A stretch of DNA of 64,000 nt from Phycisphaerae bacterium (GTDB lineage Bacteria > Planctomycetota > Phycisphaerae > Sedimentisphaerales > Sedimentisphaeraceae): positions 62,001-126,000 of the forward strand of contig JALWYQ010000010.1 in assembly GCA_027078365.1 (NCBI GenBank). The letters run 5' to 3'. Position 1 is the first letter of the stretch, and every line of letters starts with the position of its first letter. Of this stretch, positions 8,110 to 17,693 are shown one piece after another. Below the pieces are notes generated by a model, which was not told where the DNA came from, did not search any database, and worked only from the letters and a program-made list of their open reading frames with translations. The position numbers were made by a program, and so were the translations under genes.

Positions 8110-9207
8110 ATGAAAAGTCTTACCGTTAAAATACCGCACATCGATAGCAGTAGTTACGACATAAAAATCAAAGCCGGTCTGTTAAGAGATTTGCCTCAAA
8201 TAATAGAAGCTCAACTTGGCGCATGTCGCAAGATGATAGTTACAGACAGTAACGTTAAAAAAAGTGGCCACACCGATTCCCTTAGCTCGTGCGGTGAGAT
8301 TTTCGTTATAGACCCACCCGGTGAATGTAACAAATACATGCACACAATTGTTGATATATTGGAGCAGATGGAACAAACTGCTATGGGCAGAGACTCTGCA
8401 ATCATAGCTGTCGGCGGTGGAACAGTTGGAGATATGGCAGGATTTGCAGCTTCAATATTTAAGCGAGGCGTTCCGGTGGTTCATGTGCCAACTACGACGG
8501 TATCGCAGGCAGATTCTAGTATAGGCGGAAAGACTGGCGTAGATTCTTCTTTTAGCAAAAATGCATATGGCGCATTCTGGCACCCTGCAGCAGTCTTTAT
8601 AGATGTAGAGACACTCAAGACACTAGATCAAAGACAATTCAACGCAGGTCTTGTTGAGTCTATTAAGCACGCACTAATAGCAGACCAGACATACTTCGAA
8701 TATCTAGAAGACAATATTGATGCAATACTCGACAAAGACAACTCTGCATTAGAAGAAATTGCTCTATTTAATTCGAAGATAAAAGCAAGTATCGTTAGCA
8801 TTGATCCGAAAGAGAAAAACCAAAGAAGGATATTAAATTACGGCCACACTATAGGTCATGCAATCGAGTCTGCAAGTAATTTTGAATTGTTGCACGGTGA
8901 GGCTGTAGCTATTGGAATAATTGGAGCGTCCATAATTGAGATTGAACTAGGTATTGGAAATATTCAACGTTTAGAGAGAGTGAAAAAACTCTTAAGCAAA
9001 CTCTCACTACCTCTTAAAATTCCAGCTAATATAACTAAAGAGCAAATCTACGAACTTCTCTCAAGAGACAAAAAGAGCATTGGTGGCTGGCCAAAATTCG
9101 CACTTATCGAAGATATAGCAAGGGTTCATATAGACGCAGATAATCAGTGGGCTCATAGAGTGGATCCTGCTGTCGTAGATGTTGCAATTAACGAATTGAT
9201 GCAATAG
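8110..9207 (+). CDS. aroB: 3-dehydroquinate synthase
   Basis: Second enzyme of the shikimate pathway; NAD- and metal-dependent. The 365-residue protein shows GGGTVGDMAGFAAS (NAD/phosphate binding), the KRGVPVVHVPTT stretch, VESIKHALI and the metal-ligand motif NYGHTIGHAIE. Length and order are normal. No other aromatic-pathway genes are adjacent. It ends 19 nt before the convergent end of addA. Confidence 0.95.
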   Translation: MKSLTVKIPHIDSSSYDIKIKAGLLRDLPQIIEAQLGACRKMIVTDSNVKKSGHTDSLSSCGEIFVIDPPGECNKYMHTIVDILEQMEQTAMGRDSAIIAVGGGTVGDMAGFAASIFKRGVPVVHVPTTTVSQADSSIGGKTGVDSSFSKNAYGAFWHPAAVFIDVETLKTLDQRQFNAGLVESIKHALIADQTYFEYLEDNIDAILDKDNSALEEIALFNSKIKASIVSIDPKEKNQRRILNYGHTIGHAIESASNFELLHGEAVAIGIIGASIIEIELGIGNIQRLERVKKLLSKLSLPLKIPANITKEQIYELLSRDKKSIGGWPKFALIEDIARVHIDADNQWAHRVDPAVVDVAINELMQ

Positions 9208-9226
9208 TTATTGCTCTCATTTTATT

Positions 9227-12200
9227 TTAGACAATTTTACAAAGCTCTGATGCATTTACAAAGTACAGCCACCCTCCTTTAAGCGGTTTCTTGAGAACTT
9301 TTCTAGCCCCATCACAGTAGAGCTCAAGTTGCTTTTGGTATCTGTCAGATATTTCTGAAACATCACCAGAGACTTTATCTGTTTTAAAATCTACAACATA
9401 GATATAGTCATCCGTTTCTATAAGCATATCTACAATACCTTGAACTACTAAGCCATCAACATCCATTGTAAACGGCCACTCTTGATAAACTCTAGCCTCT
9501 GACAATGCCAGTCTTCCGATATCACTTGAGAAAAATTTAACCACAGAATTAACATTAATACGCTTTGCAAGTTCTGCATCGATCAAGGAATCAGCTATCA
9601 TAGAATTAAGAGTTTCATTTACGGATTGAGTCGAGACATCTTGAGATAAATCTAGTGTTTGGATTAGCAAGTGAGTAGCGACTCCAACTTCTACGCTAGT
9701 AATACCCACCTTACCACTATCATCGCAATAGTTAGGCTCCCTACTAAAAGCATCTGAAAAATCTTGGGTTATATATTCATCGCCTCCATGAGTTAATTCC
9801 GACACACTGGTTTTTGTAGGTTGATTAACTTCAGATTCATGCTCATATTTCCAATTAAGTCTCTCAAGCAATTCTTTAAAATCCTCTGTCGCAGTAGCAT
9901 CATCGCTTAAAACGATTGCCTCTGATTCAAGAGGAGCTTGAGCTTTTTCATTTTCAGACAGGATTTCATTGATATGGCTATAATCGTAGATAATAGTCTT
10001 CAATCCATCAGTTAAAAATTCTCTATCTTCAGTAAGAGATCGAACCTGAGAAGATGACGCCCTTGAGAATATTGCATTAATTATCCAGTCAAGGTAAGAT
10101 GTTTCCTTTAGAGTTTTCCAAGCAGGAACACTCCTTGCTTTTTGCATTGTAGCTAAGAGTATTTTTGAGGCTAGTTTTTTTAACTCACCACCATGGCCAA
10201 CCATTATGAGCCTCTCACGAGCGCGAGTGAGAGCAACGTAAAGAACTCGCAATTGTTCGTGGTACGTCTGCAATTTATTTTCACGAGCAATAACCTGATG
10301 ATACAAGCTTGGCAATTTTAACCCAATATCTTCCCTTATGATCTGCAACCCGATGCCGTAGTTGTCGCTACCGAGACAATCTCCAAAGGTATCTTCAATA
10401 TTGAACTTGCTATCAATTCCAGTAAGAAATACCACAGGAAACTCAAGACCTTTACTCTTGTGGATACTAAAGATTCTAACACCTTGGGTGATGTCGCTTT
10501 CTGGTTCTGCCTCATTCCAATCATTGTTGTCTTCAAGTAGCTTTTCAATAAACTCTATGAATCTGCCAAGAGAGACGCTATTGCCGCAACTGACAAATCC
10601 TTCAAATTGCATCGCCCTCTCGTGAAGTTTTATCAAGTTCGCCCTTCTTCTATCACCATTTGGAAGTGCTAACACCCCAGAAAGGTAGCCGCTCTCTCTT
10701 AACATTGACCATATTGATTCAGCTAGAGTTTTCTCTCTTAAATCTTTGCGCCACCTATCGAGAGTGTCAAATGATGCAACAAGCTTTTCTTGAATAGAAT
10801 CCTTCTTCTGAGTCATATATTTCTTTGCAGATTCAAAGAAATCTTCGCGTGAGTTAGGATTGTTTAATCTTATACGAGTTAGTTCATCTGCCGTAAAATC
10901 AAAGAATGGACTGCGCAGCAAAGAAACGAGATCTATATCTCTTCTTGGATTATCAAGAACCCTAAGTAAGCTTAGACAATCAGAGATTTCTATAGATTCA
11001 AAATATCCTCCAGATACTGCCGTGCTGACTGGAACATCAAAACTTCGCAACATTTTGGCAAGCTCTGAAGCTTTTTGACCTAGAGATCTCATGAGTATGA
11101 CAATGTCACCATACTCAACATCTCTAACCAATCCACTACCTTTATCTGTTATTGTAAATTCAGCTTTGCCATCATTGCCTTCAACCATAGCTTTTATTCT
11201 AGAAGCTATAAATGCCCCTTGTATCTGCATAGTCGAGAGAGACTTATTCTTTAAGTCCTGCTCATCCTTGCAGATAATGTGAAGCTCTGACGCAAACTGC
11301 CCCTTAGGAATTGCTGGATAATCTGCCGCTGCAACAAGAGACGCTTCTTCATCATAATCTACACCGCCAAATTCTCTAACCATGAGTTTTTCGAAGATGT
11401 TGTTCACGACATCTAAGACTTCCCTGCGTGAGCGAAAATTCCTATTTAGGACTATCTTTCTCTCTCGCCCAGGTATATCTTCTGGAGTTGCTTTATTGAA
11501 ATGCTCGAGAAAAATCTCTGGCCTTGCTTGGCGCCATGAATATATGCTTTGTTTGACATCACCTACAACAAATAGATTCTCCGAACCGCTAACTGCGCGT
11601 ACAATACTATCTTGGAGCTGATTTACATCCTGATACTCATCAACAAAGATACTTTTGTATTTTTCTCTAAGTTTTTTTGCAACACTGCTTAGAGTATTGC
11701 CGTCTTCAGCTAAAAGTAACCTAAGAGCGTAATGTTCCAAATCAGAGAAGTCTAAACAATTGAGTTCTTCCTTTCGCAAAGAATAGGCCTTCTCAAATCT
11801 CTCCAATAATTTCAACATGGTTCGTCTGTCTCTAAGCTCTTGAGGTGCAACCAATATGTCGTATTTTTTATTAATCACTGCAAGAGATTGAAACTTCTTG
11901 ACATCAGATACAACATCTCTAGCAATAGCTTTAACCATATCGAAATCAGCTTGGTCAATTTCGCGAGGTTTTCTAGGATACTTGATTGAATCAACAATGC
12001 CTGTAAGTATCAAATCAAACTCGTCAATCTCTTTAGAAACTAAAGCATTTTTTAATAACTCCAATGCATCAGAGATTGTTGTTAGTGGCTCTTCAAGAAA
12101 AGAATCTAAGAGCTGAGAATTTAAACTATGCGCAACTTGCATTTTTTCAAAGGCGACATCAATATCACTAAGAATATGGGCAAACTGTCTTTCTCTTGCC

Positions 12201-12811
12201 TCAACATTCTCTTTCTCGTAGCAACGAGCAAACCATTCTTGTTTATTCGTTACTCCACAAAGCATGTTGCTTAAATCTAAGACACTTCCAACAAAACTTC
12301 TTTTGAGATTCGCTACATTTCTCATAGAAAGCAGCTTAGATAAATCTTCGCTAATATCAGTGTCTGCCCATGCCTTTTCAATAACATCTTCAAGAACTTC
12401 TGCCCTTATCAACGCCTGTTCATCTTCATCTAATAAAGTAAATGAGGGATTAAGGTCTATACTATAAAAATGCTCTGTTATAATCTTTTTACAAAAAGAG
12501 TGTATCGTACAAATATCTGCCGAATCTATCAGTAACAGCTGCTTATATATTCTAAAATCGCGACTCCTCAAATACTCTTCCTTGAGAACTTCAAAAATCC
12601 TTGCTCGCATCTCATCCGCTGCCGCCTGAGTAAATGTTAGAACTAGTATTTCATCGACAGCAACTGCTCTAGTTGTATCTAGTAGAATATCTACACATCT
12701 TCGAGCAAGCACAGCCGTTTTACCTGTTCCAGCAGAAGCAGAGACGATAATATCTCCTCGCGACTTAATGGCATCAAACTGTTGCTCTGTCCATTTAATA
12801 CCACTACTCAT
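9227..12811 (-). CDS. addA: ATP-dependent helicase/nuclease subunit A
   Basis: UvrD-type DNA helicase with C-terminal nuclease, half of the AddAB double-strand-break resection complex. The 1194-residue protein has Walker A ASAGTGKT (25-32), motif II FVDEYQDVNQLQ (near 380), VLNRNFRS and a late GIRIFSIHKSKGLEF-type motif (here GVRIFSIHKSKGLEF). The C-terminal PD-(D/E)XK nuclease is indicated by GIVDML and VVDFKTDK. I placed the start at ATG 12811, which overlaps the addB stop by 8 nt (ATGAGTAG), rather than at 12835, because this gives translational coupling and the usual start before the TEQQ motif. Confidence 0.93.
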   Translation of the reverse strand: MSSGIKWTEQQFDAIKSRGDIIVSASAGTGKTAVLARRCVDILLDTTRAVAVDEILVLTFTQAAADEMRARIFEVLKEEYLRSRDFRIYKQLLLIDSADICTIHSFCKKIITEHFYSIDLNPSFTLLDEDEQALIRAEVLEDVIEKAWADTDISEDLSKLLSMRNVANLKRSFVGSVLDLSNMLCGVTNKQEWFARCYEKENVEARERQFAHILSDIDVAFEKMQVAHSLNSQLLDSFLEEPLTTISDALELLKNALVSKEIDEFDLILTGIVDSIKYPRKPREIDQADFDMVKAIARDVVSDVKKFQSLAVINKKYDILVAPQELRDRRTMLKLLERFEKAYSLRKEELNCLDFSDLEHYALRLLLAEDGNTLSSVAKKLREKYKSIFVDEYQDVNQLQDSIVRAVSGSENLFVVGDVKQSIYSWRQARPEIFLEHFNKATPEDIPGRERKIVLNRNFRSRREVLDVVNNIFEKLMVREFGGVDYDEEASLVAAADYPAIPKGQFASELHIICKDEQDLKNKSLSTMQIQGAFIASRIKAMVEGNDGKAEFTITDKGSGLVRDVEYGDIVILMRSLGQKASELAKMLRSFDVPVSTAVSGGYFESIEISDCLSLLRVLDNPRRDIDLVSLLRSPFFDFTADELTRIRLNNPNSREDFFESAKKYMTQKKDSIQEKLVASFDTLDRWRKDLREKTLAESIWSMLRESGYLSGVLALPNGDRRRANLIKLHERAMQFEGFVSCGNSVSLGRFIEFIEKLLEDNNDWNEAEPESDITQGVRIFSIHKSKGLEFPVVFLTGIDSKFNIEDTFGDCLGSDNYGIGLQIIREDIGLKLPSLYHQVIARENKLQTYHEQLRVLYVALTRARERLIMVGHGGELKKLASKILLATMQKARSVPAWKTLKETSYLDWIINAIFSRASSSQVRSLTEDREFLTDGLKTIIYDYSHINEILSENEKAQAPLESEAIVLSDDATATEDFKELLERLNWKYEHESEVNQPTKTSVSELTHGGDEYITQDFSDAFSREPNYCDDSGKVGITSVEVGVATHLLIQTLDLSQDVSTQSVNETLNSMIADSLIDAELAKRINVNSVVKFFSSDIGRLALSEARVYQEWPFTMDVDGLVVQGIVDMLIETDDYIYVVDFKTDKVSGDVSEISDRYQKQLELYCDGARKVLKKPLKGGWLYFVNASELCKIV

Positions 12812-15800
12812 CTTCGCTAGCCTCCAGATATTCAATGACGTCTTTCTTTTCCATCTCTCTTAAATCGTTATACTTGTCAATCTCAACATCAAATCTGCAG
12901 AGGCTTTTAAAGTCACAATATTGGCAAGGGCTCTCTTTGCCCAGCCTATAAGGATAAACCTTTATAACTCCACGCATTAGCTCTGAAGCAAGCGATAACA
13001 ATTTAGACTTTGTGTGTTCTATTAGCCCATTAAAAACATGAGGTTTTAGCACACCACCAGTACGAATAGAAGATGCGTAGGCTTTAAGCTTTTCTGTGTA
13101 CTGGAAGTTATAATAAAGACTCGATTTATTTGGTGCAGCGTCAACATCCAACGCATATTCTCCATTGAGAATTCCATGAGATTTGTGAGAGAATTTGTTG
13201 TTTGTTTTAGCAAGATTTGCAATATCACCCTTTTCCACTGAAATCTCAACTGGAACAAAAAAGCATCCAACAGGCTCTACTTTCTTGCCGTTAAGCTCCA
13301 TATCGCCGAGTGCTATAAGATAAACAATAAGCTGCATATCTAGGCCGTAGTAAAGCTTTGACCAGTCTGGCTTCTTTGTCCTTCTTTTATAATCAAAGAC
13401 AATTGCCTTATAGTCTTGTTGTGATTCCAAAAGATCCAACCTATCAATAGCTCCACATAAGTTCAATCTATTAAAGGAATCTGTTTCAATAACACATTCA
13501 CCAAGCGGAGTATCTCTGCCTCCAAATTTCAATTCAGCACCGTAGAGCTTAAAATTACCAGCCTTCGCCATTTGCGTGAGAGCCGCTATGCAAATGTTCA
13601 ATCTCTCTATTGCAGAGTTAATAACAAAGGAATTGTGAAGCTTATCTCGTTTGTATTTTTGCAAAGAAGCATTTTTTTTAATTACGATATCTATAGCTTC
13701 TTCAGTGAGATATTTAAGCTCTTGCTCCTCAACGCAGGCAAAGTCTAGATTGTGATTCAATAGTTCTTTCGAGAGAATCTCTAAAACTTGGTGGTAAAAA
13801 TCACCAATGTCAATAGGGTCGAGTTTAAGCTTTTTTCGTTGATTGAGCTTTAGGGTGTAACTAGCAAAATGTTTAAATGGACATGCCGCAAAATTGCTAA
13901 GGCGACTAACAGAACACATAAGATTCTCTGAGTATATCTCCTGTGCAGTTTTAGAATCAAGCGTTGGATTATTTTTATAGCCTAGCGATTTTTCAATCCT
14001 ATACGTAACATCTCTAAATTCAACGTCTTGTCTTATTCTCTCAAATACGCTAGCTAGACGCCCCTTCTGCTCTTTAGAGAATTTGGAATTATTGCAACTA
14101 AGTGAGCTACAGAACAAATCACTCAGTTGATATATATTATATACATCACGGATATCTTTAACCTGCGATGTTGTATCTTCAACTTCAATAGGAGGCTCAA
14201 ATAAATCTATCAATTCTTTAACGAATGGTGAGATTTGATTTGCCTCACCTTTAGAGTTCTCCCTCGGCATCGTAATATACAAGCTCTCACTGCTTCTCGT
14301 ATAGGCTATATAGGCAAGATACTCTCTCTCTAGAAGCTTTTGACTACTCGGAGCTGAAAGTTCTATATTTAGAGACGATGCTATTAATCGGTCTTTATCT
14401 CCAAGCAAACTATTTTGAGAGACAGCTATAGGAAATTGCGCATTCGTTGCACCAAGTAAAAACATCGTGGTGATCTCTGGATGCCTACTACGCTCGATAG
14501 TACCAACGGTAACTTGGTCTTGTTTTGGAGGAACAAAAGAAAGTTCAATATCAGAAATTGTATCACTAAAAATCTGAGCATACTCACTAGCAAGAGAGGT
14601 ATCTTCGCCAAAGATTAAGTTCATCTCATTCAAAACATCAATAACTTTAGAAAAGAGCTGCGCATATTCTCGAGCAATATCTTCTCGTCCCTGACTAATT
14701 AAATCTTCACTTATGGTAGCTAACTTCTCTGGTATCGATAGCGACTGCATAAAATCAAAAACAATTCGTGAGAATTCGTATGCACTTAGTCTAGCACTAC
14801 CTGCTTCGAATCTCTCACGCATTGCTAATAGCTCAGAGAGACCTTCTTTGCGCAGTCGGTCAATCTTCTTCACATAACTAGAATTACCATACAAAGGCTC
14901 GGATAACGCAGATGGCTCAACCCAATCTCTCTGCCCGAATCCAAACTCAAGGGCAAAGTTTTCAAGCATCGTCCACTCTTGCTCTTTTAGCGGAGTTAAA
15001 GATGTTTTGAAATAATTACTAAGTTCATGATTGCTAAGCTCCTTGCAAGAGAGAGTCATAGCACAACAGAGCAATTCAACAAGTATGTTGTGGTTCATTA
15101 ATTTTCGTTGATCAATAAAGAATGGAATCTTAGATTCGCTAAATGAAGACCTTATATAATCACCATATGTGTCTATATCAGGGACGATTACTGCAACATC
15201 TCGATACCTTATCTTTTTCTCACGTAAGAGCTTCGTAATTTCTCTAGCAACAAAGTCAACTTCGTTTCTGATATCCTTTAGTGTCAGTATTCTAATATTG
15301 TTATCAAAAGATATTTTAGAACTATCATTGCGACGAAATATATTCTCTTCAATATGACAGAGCGACCTCGACGAAGCGTGTCTATAGTTTTTGGTTAATA
15401 CTACAGGCTCTAGAAGCTCAAGGTTAATCTTTGCAAATATATCTTTAAGTCCGTAGTAAGTATCAACTGTTGGAGAAAATATTCCTTTGTATTCAAGGCC
15501 ATCCAACCGATGGTCGCCGGTAGCATCAACTGTTTCTGGGTCTAGACAAAGAGCAATTGAGCCATGAGAAACCACTTTGAGTATCTCAACTAGAAGATTT
15601 CTCTCTTGTGCGTTAAAACTAGAAAATCCATCGATCCATATCTTAGCTCCCTTTAGGAAACTAGAAGAAGCTACTAACGCTTGCGCTTGAGTTAGGGAGG
15701 CATCGTGATTAATATATTTCTTATCGATACAGTCTAGATACCGCGAATATATAAGTTTAATATCTTTTAGCTTCCCAAGTGTCACCTTATCTACATTATT

Positions 15801-16244
15801 CTTCTGAGCTAATGTAATAGCTTCTGCAAGCTTGTCTGGAGTATTCTCGTATTTTTGAAGTTCAACTAGAATATCTGACACCTTAGAAGCAATATTTCTT
15901 GGGTTCTTCTCAGTGGAGAAAATTTCTAAATTATCAGCCTCTTTTGCTAGGATGCGTGAAATGATTAGCTCTCTGGACAAAGAGCTAAGCTGTGGCAGCG
16001 GAGCCCTACCTACGCCAAGCCAAAAACACAGTCTCTCAAAAGATAAGACATGCAATCTTGAATAGCCATCTACCCGTTTATCAGATAGAATTTGTTTTTC
16101 GCATAGATACGTAGATTGCTCCGGAACAAGCAAGATTAACTGCTGCTCTCTGGCTTGCGCATCTTGCAAGTTAGAAATGATACTCTCAAAACAAAATCTA
16201 CTCTTACCGCTACCGCTTCGACCAAGTATAAATTGAACAGACAT
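12804..16244 (-). CDS. addB: ATP-dependent helicase/nuclease subunit B
   Basis: Partner of AddA; an inactivated helicase with an active RecB-family nuclease and an iron-sulfur cluster. The 1146-residue protein begins VQFILGRSGSGKS (P-loop). The C-terminal nuclease shows AACPFKHF with the first cluster cysteine, VFDYKRR (catalytic D-x-K), and the cysteine trio PCQYCDFKSLC near residue 1115, matching the four-cysteine AddB cluster. Start ATG 16244 has GGGGAAG just upstream; a longer start at 16268 lacks this. Confidence 0.92.
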   Translation of the reverse strand: MSVQFILGRSGSGKSRFCFESIISNLQDAQAREQQLILLVPEQSTYLCEKQILSDKRVDGYSRLHVLSFERLCFWLGVGRAPLPQLSSLSRELIISRILAKEADNLEIFSTEKNPRNIASKVSDILVELQKYENTPDKLAEAITLAQKNNVDKVTLGKLKDIKLIYSRYLDCIDKKYINHDASLTQAQALVASSSFLKGAKIWIDGFSSFNAQERNLLVEILKVVSHGSIALCLDPETVDATGDHRLDGLEYKGIFSPTVDTYYGLKDIFAKINLELLEPVVLTKNYRHASSRSLCHIEENIFRRNDSSKISFDNNIRILTLKDIRNEVDFVAREITKLLREKKIRYRDVAVIVPDIDTYGDYIRSSFSESKIPFFIDQRKLMNHNILVELLCCAMTLSCKELSNHELSNYFKTSLTPLKEQEWTMLENFALEFGFGQRDWVEPSALSEPLYGNSSYVKKIDRLRKEGLSELLAMRERFEAGSARLSAYEFSRIVFDFMQSLSIPEKLATISEDLISQGREDIAREYAQLFSKVIDVLNEMNLIFGEDTSLASEYAQIFSDTISDIELSFVPPKQDQVTVGTIERSRHPEITTMFLLGATNAQFPIAVSQNSLLGDKDRLIASSLNIELSAPSSQKLLEREYLAYIAYTRSSESLYITMPRENSKGEANQISPFVKELIDLFEPPIEVEDTTSQVKDIRDVYNIYQLSDLFCSSLSCNNSKFSKEQKGRLASVFERIRQDVEFRDVTYRIEKSLGYKNNPTLDSKTAQEIYSENLMCSVSRLSNFAACPFKHFASYTLKLNQRKKLKLDPIDIGDFYHQVLEILSKELLNHNLDFACVEEQELKYLTEEAIDIVIKKNASLQKYKRDKLHNSFVINSAIERLNICIAALTQMAKAGNFKLYGAELKFGGRDTPLGECVIETDSFNRLNLCGAIDRLDLLESQQDYKAIVFDYKRRTKKPDWSKLYYGLDMQLIVYLIALGDMELNGKKVEPVGCFFVPVEISVEKGDIANLAKTNNKFSHKSHGILNGEYALDVDAAPNKSSLYYNFQYTEKLKAYASSIRTGGVLKPHVFNGLIEHTKSKLLSLASELMRGVIKVYPYRLGKESPCQYCDFKSLCRFDVEIDKYNDLREMEKKDVIEYLEASEDE

Positions 16245-16468
16245 AGCTTCCCCGAACATTACGGACATCTCTAAGAATTCAATTTATATTAAGCGAGGCT
16301 TTTCGTTACAAGATTGCTTAAGGCAAAAGTCTTTTACTTCTTGCTAAAAAGCACTTATTAGAGCTGTCCTTATTCACGGAGCTACTTATACCACAAAGCA
16401 GGTAAGCATTCAATCTTAAGATTTCTAGATTGTTGTGTGTGAAAATATGACACCACTGACCAAATCAT

Positions 16469-16497
16469 TTGCTTTATCTGATTAATAACTCTATAAT
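16469..16497 (+). promoter_or_regulatory. Promoter giving a leaderless or near-leaderless transcript
   Basis: TTGCTT (16469-16474), 17-nt spacer and perfect TATAAT (16492-16497). The ATG at 16507 is only 9 nt beyond the -10 and no ribosome-binding site is visible. Confidence 0.5.
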
Positions 16498-16506
16498 CCT
16501 GCCCCT

Positions 16507-16908
16507 ATGGCAAGAAAGAAAATAGAAGTCAAAATTAAAAATTACGGCATATACAGCCAGTGGGATAAGGAAAGTAAGAACCTACCAAAGATAGTAGAGT
16601 TCACCAAAAAAGTCCCTGCCAAACTCAATATCGAGTTTGGCTACACCCTAAACATAAAAAAGGCTAAAGGAACAAAACTCTCTTTTAGGATAGAGCATCC
16701 ACCATTCAAAGACTCAAACGGCAACATTGCACCAGCATTTGTCGGCGAAGAATATATCAATTCAAACGACTACAACTTTTTCTTGGGAGATACCATCTGG
16801 GAGCCTATCGAAGACAAAATAGGCCCTTGGCGGCTACAAACATTCATAGACAATGCCACCGTTGCAGATATCACAATACATATAGTTAACGAACAGAGCG
16901 ATAAATAA
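16507..16908 (+). CDS. DUF3859-like hypothetical protein
   Basis: Small soluble protein of 133 residues, rich in beta-strand-type sequence. It resembles DUF3859 proteins as I remember them (KNYGIYSQWDKESK near the start, GEEYINSNDYNFFLGDT, WEPIEDKIGPW). No catalytic motif or signal peptide is visible and the function of the family is unknown. Its start codon follows closely on a -10 element, suggesting a leaderless mRNA. It converges with the LuxR-type gene, with 24 bp between stops. Confidence 0.8.
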   Translation: MARKKIEVKIKNYGIYSQWDKESKNLPKIVEFTKKVPAKLNIEFGYTLNIKKAKGTKLSFRIEHPPFKDSNGNIAPAFVGEEYINSNDYNFFLGDTIWEPIEDKIGPWRLQTFIDNATVADITIHIVNEQSDK

Positions 16909-16932
16909 TTATCCCATGCTACAAAAGATAGA

Positions 16933-17226
16933 CTATATGCCCATTGAAATAACGAGTTTGGTCAACTCAACTGAGTTGTGCACATTGAGCTTACCCATAA
17001 TCCTATTGCGATGGTACTCTACGGTTCTTTCAACAAGGTCGAGTTCCTTAGAAATTTGCTTGTTGCTTTTCGCCTGCATTACCATAGCTAAGATCTGCAA
17101 TTGCCTTTTAGTCAGAACAACCTTAAGACCATTCTCACCGTAGAATGCACGATTCAAGATTTCCTCAACCTTGGCAAGACGCGTTTCGCGTCCACGCTCT
17201 TGCATATACTCATTTACATCATACAT
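16933..17226 (-). CDS. Stand-alone LuxR-type helix-turn-helix regulator
   Basis: 97 residues: about 35 N-terminal residues of unknown nature, then a complete LuxR/FixJ C-terminal HTH (LTKRQLQILAMV ... RTVEYHRNRIMGKLNV), ending LVISMGI. No receiver domain is present and none is encoded immediately upstream. GGAGG lies 6 nt before the ATG, so the short form is the real one. The HTH is clearly related to that of the FixJ-type regulator at 63.6 kb (SNKQ, RT.E.HR.RIM.KLNV and MGI are shared). Probably a transcription factor regulated by expression level or by a partner. Confidence 0.85.
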   Translation of the reverse strand: MYDVNEYMQERGRETRLAKVEEILNRAFYGENGLKVVLTKRQLQILAMVMQAKSNKQISKELDLVERTVEYHRNRIMGKLNVHNSVELTKLVISMGI

Positions 17227-17265
17227 GGTAAACCTCCATTAATTGGATAGTATAAACTACGTGTT

Positions 17266-17294
17266 ATTATATCACTAAATTGGTAGCGTATCAA
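17266..17294 (-). promoter_or_regulatory. Strong promoter of the LuxR-type gene
   Basis: On the minus strand TTGATA (17289-17294), 17-nt spacer and perfect TATAAT (17266-17271), with a TGA just before the -10 as in extended -10 promoters. Confidence 0.65.
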
Positions 17295-17614
17295 GCGGCA
17301 ACTCCATTACTCTCTAAACTATTACTCGGAAATCCGAGGAAATGTCAGTATATTTCCTAGCATGTTACTGTAACAGTTTTTTCAAAAAAACATAATTTCT
17401 TTATCAATTTTCTTAGCAAAATAAGAAAAAAGCCCCTTAATAACGCATAAATAGTCATCGCCCGCTTGTATTTACACAATTAGGCATACTGCCTTTGGGG
17501 ATAGAATTATTTAGGATCTTGCCTGCATCAAAAGGTTAATCTGTGTTTTCGCAAAAAATGCATCGATCGCACACTCACACTACTTAGAAAGGTCAAGGAA
17601 ATGAGAAAATGAAA
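17295..17614. other. Intergenic region between LuxR-type and chemoreceptor genes
   Basis: No gene seen. It holds small perfect inverted repeats: CTCGGA/TCCGAG (17325-17338) overlapping AGGAAAT/ATTTCCT (17337-17358). Their role is unknown. Confidence 0.4.
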
Positions 17615-17647
17615 GTAGCTGTGCAATTTCGATAATTACACAGCTAC
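17612..17647 (-). terminator. Terminator of the chemoreceptor gene
   Basis: Inverted repeat of 13 matches in 14 (17615-17628 with 17634-17647), followed on the minus strand by a T-rich but interrupted stretch. It lies 46 bp after the chemoreceptor stop. Confidence 0.6.
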
Positions 17648-17693
17648 AAAATTTCTGATAGGATAGTTTCAAATATACTTTGAGATCCAAAGC

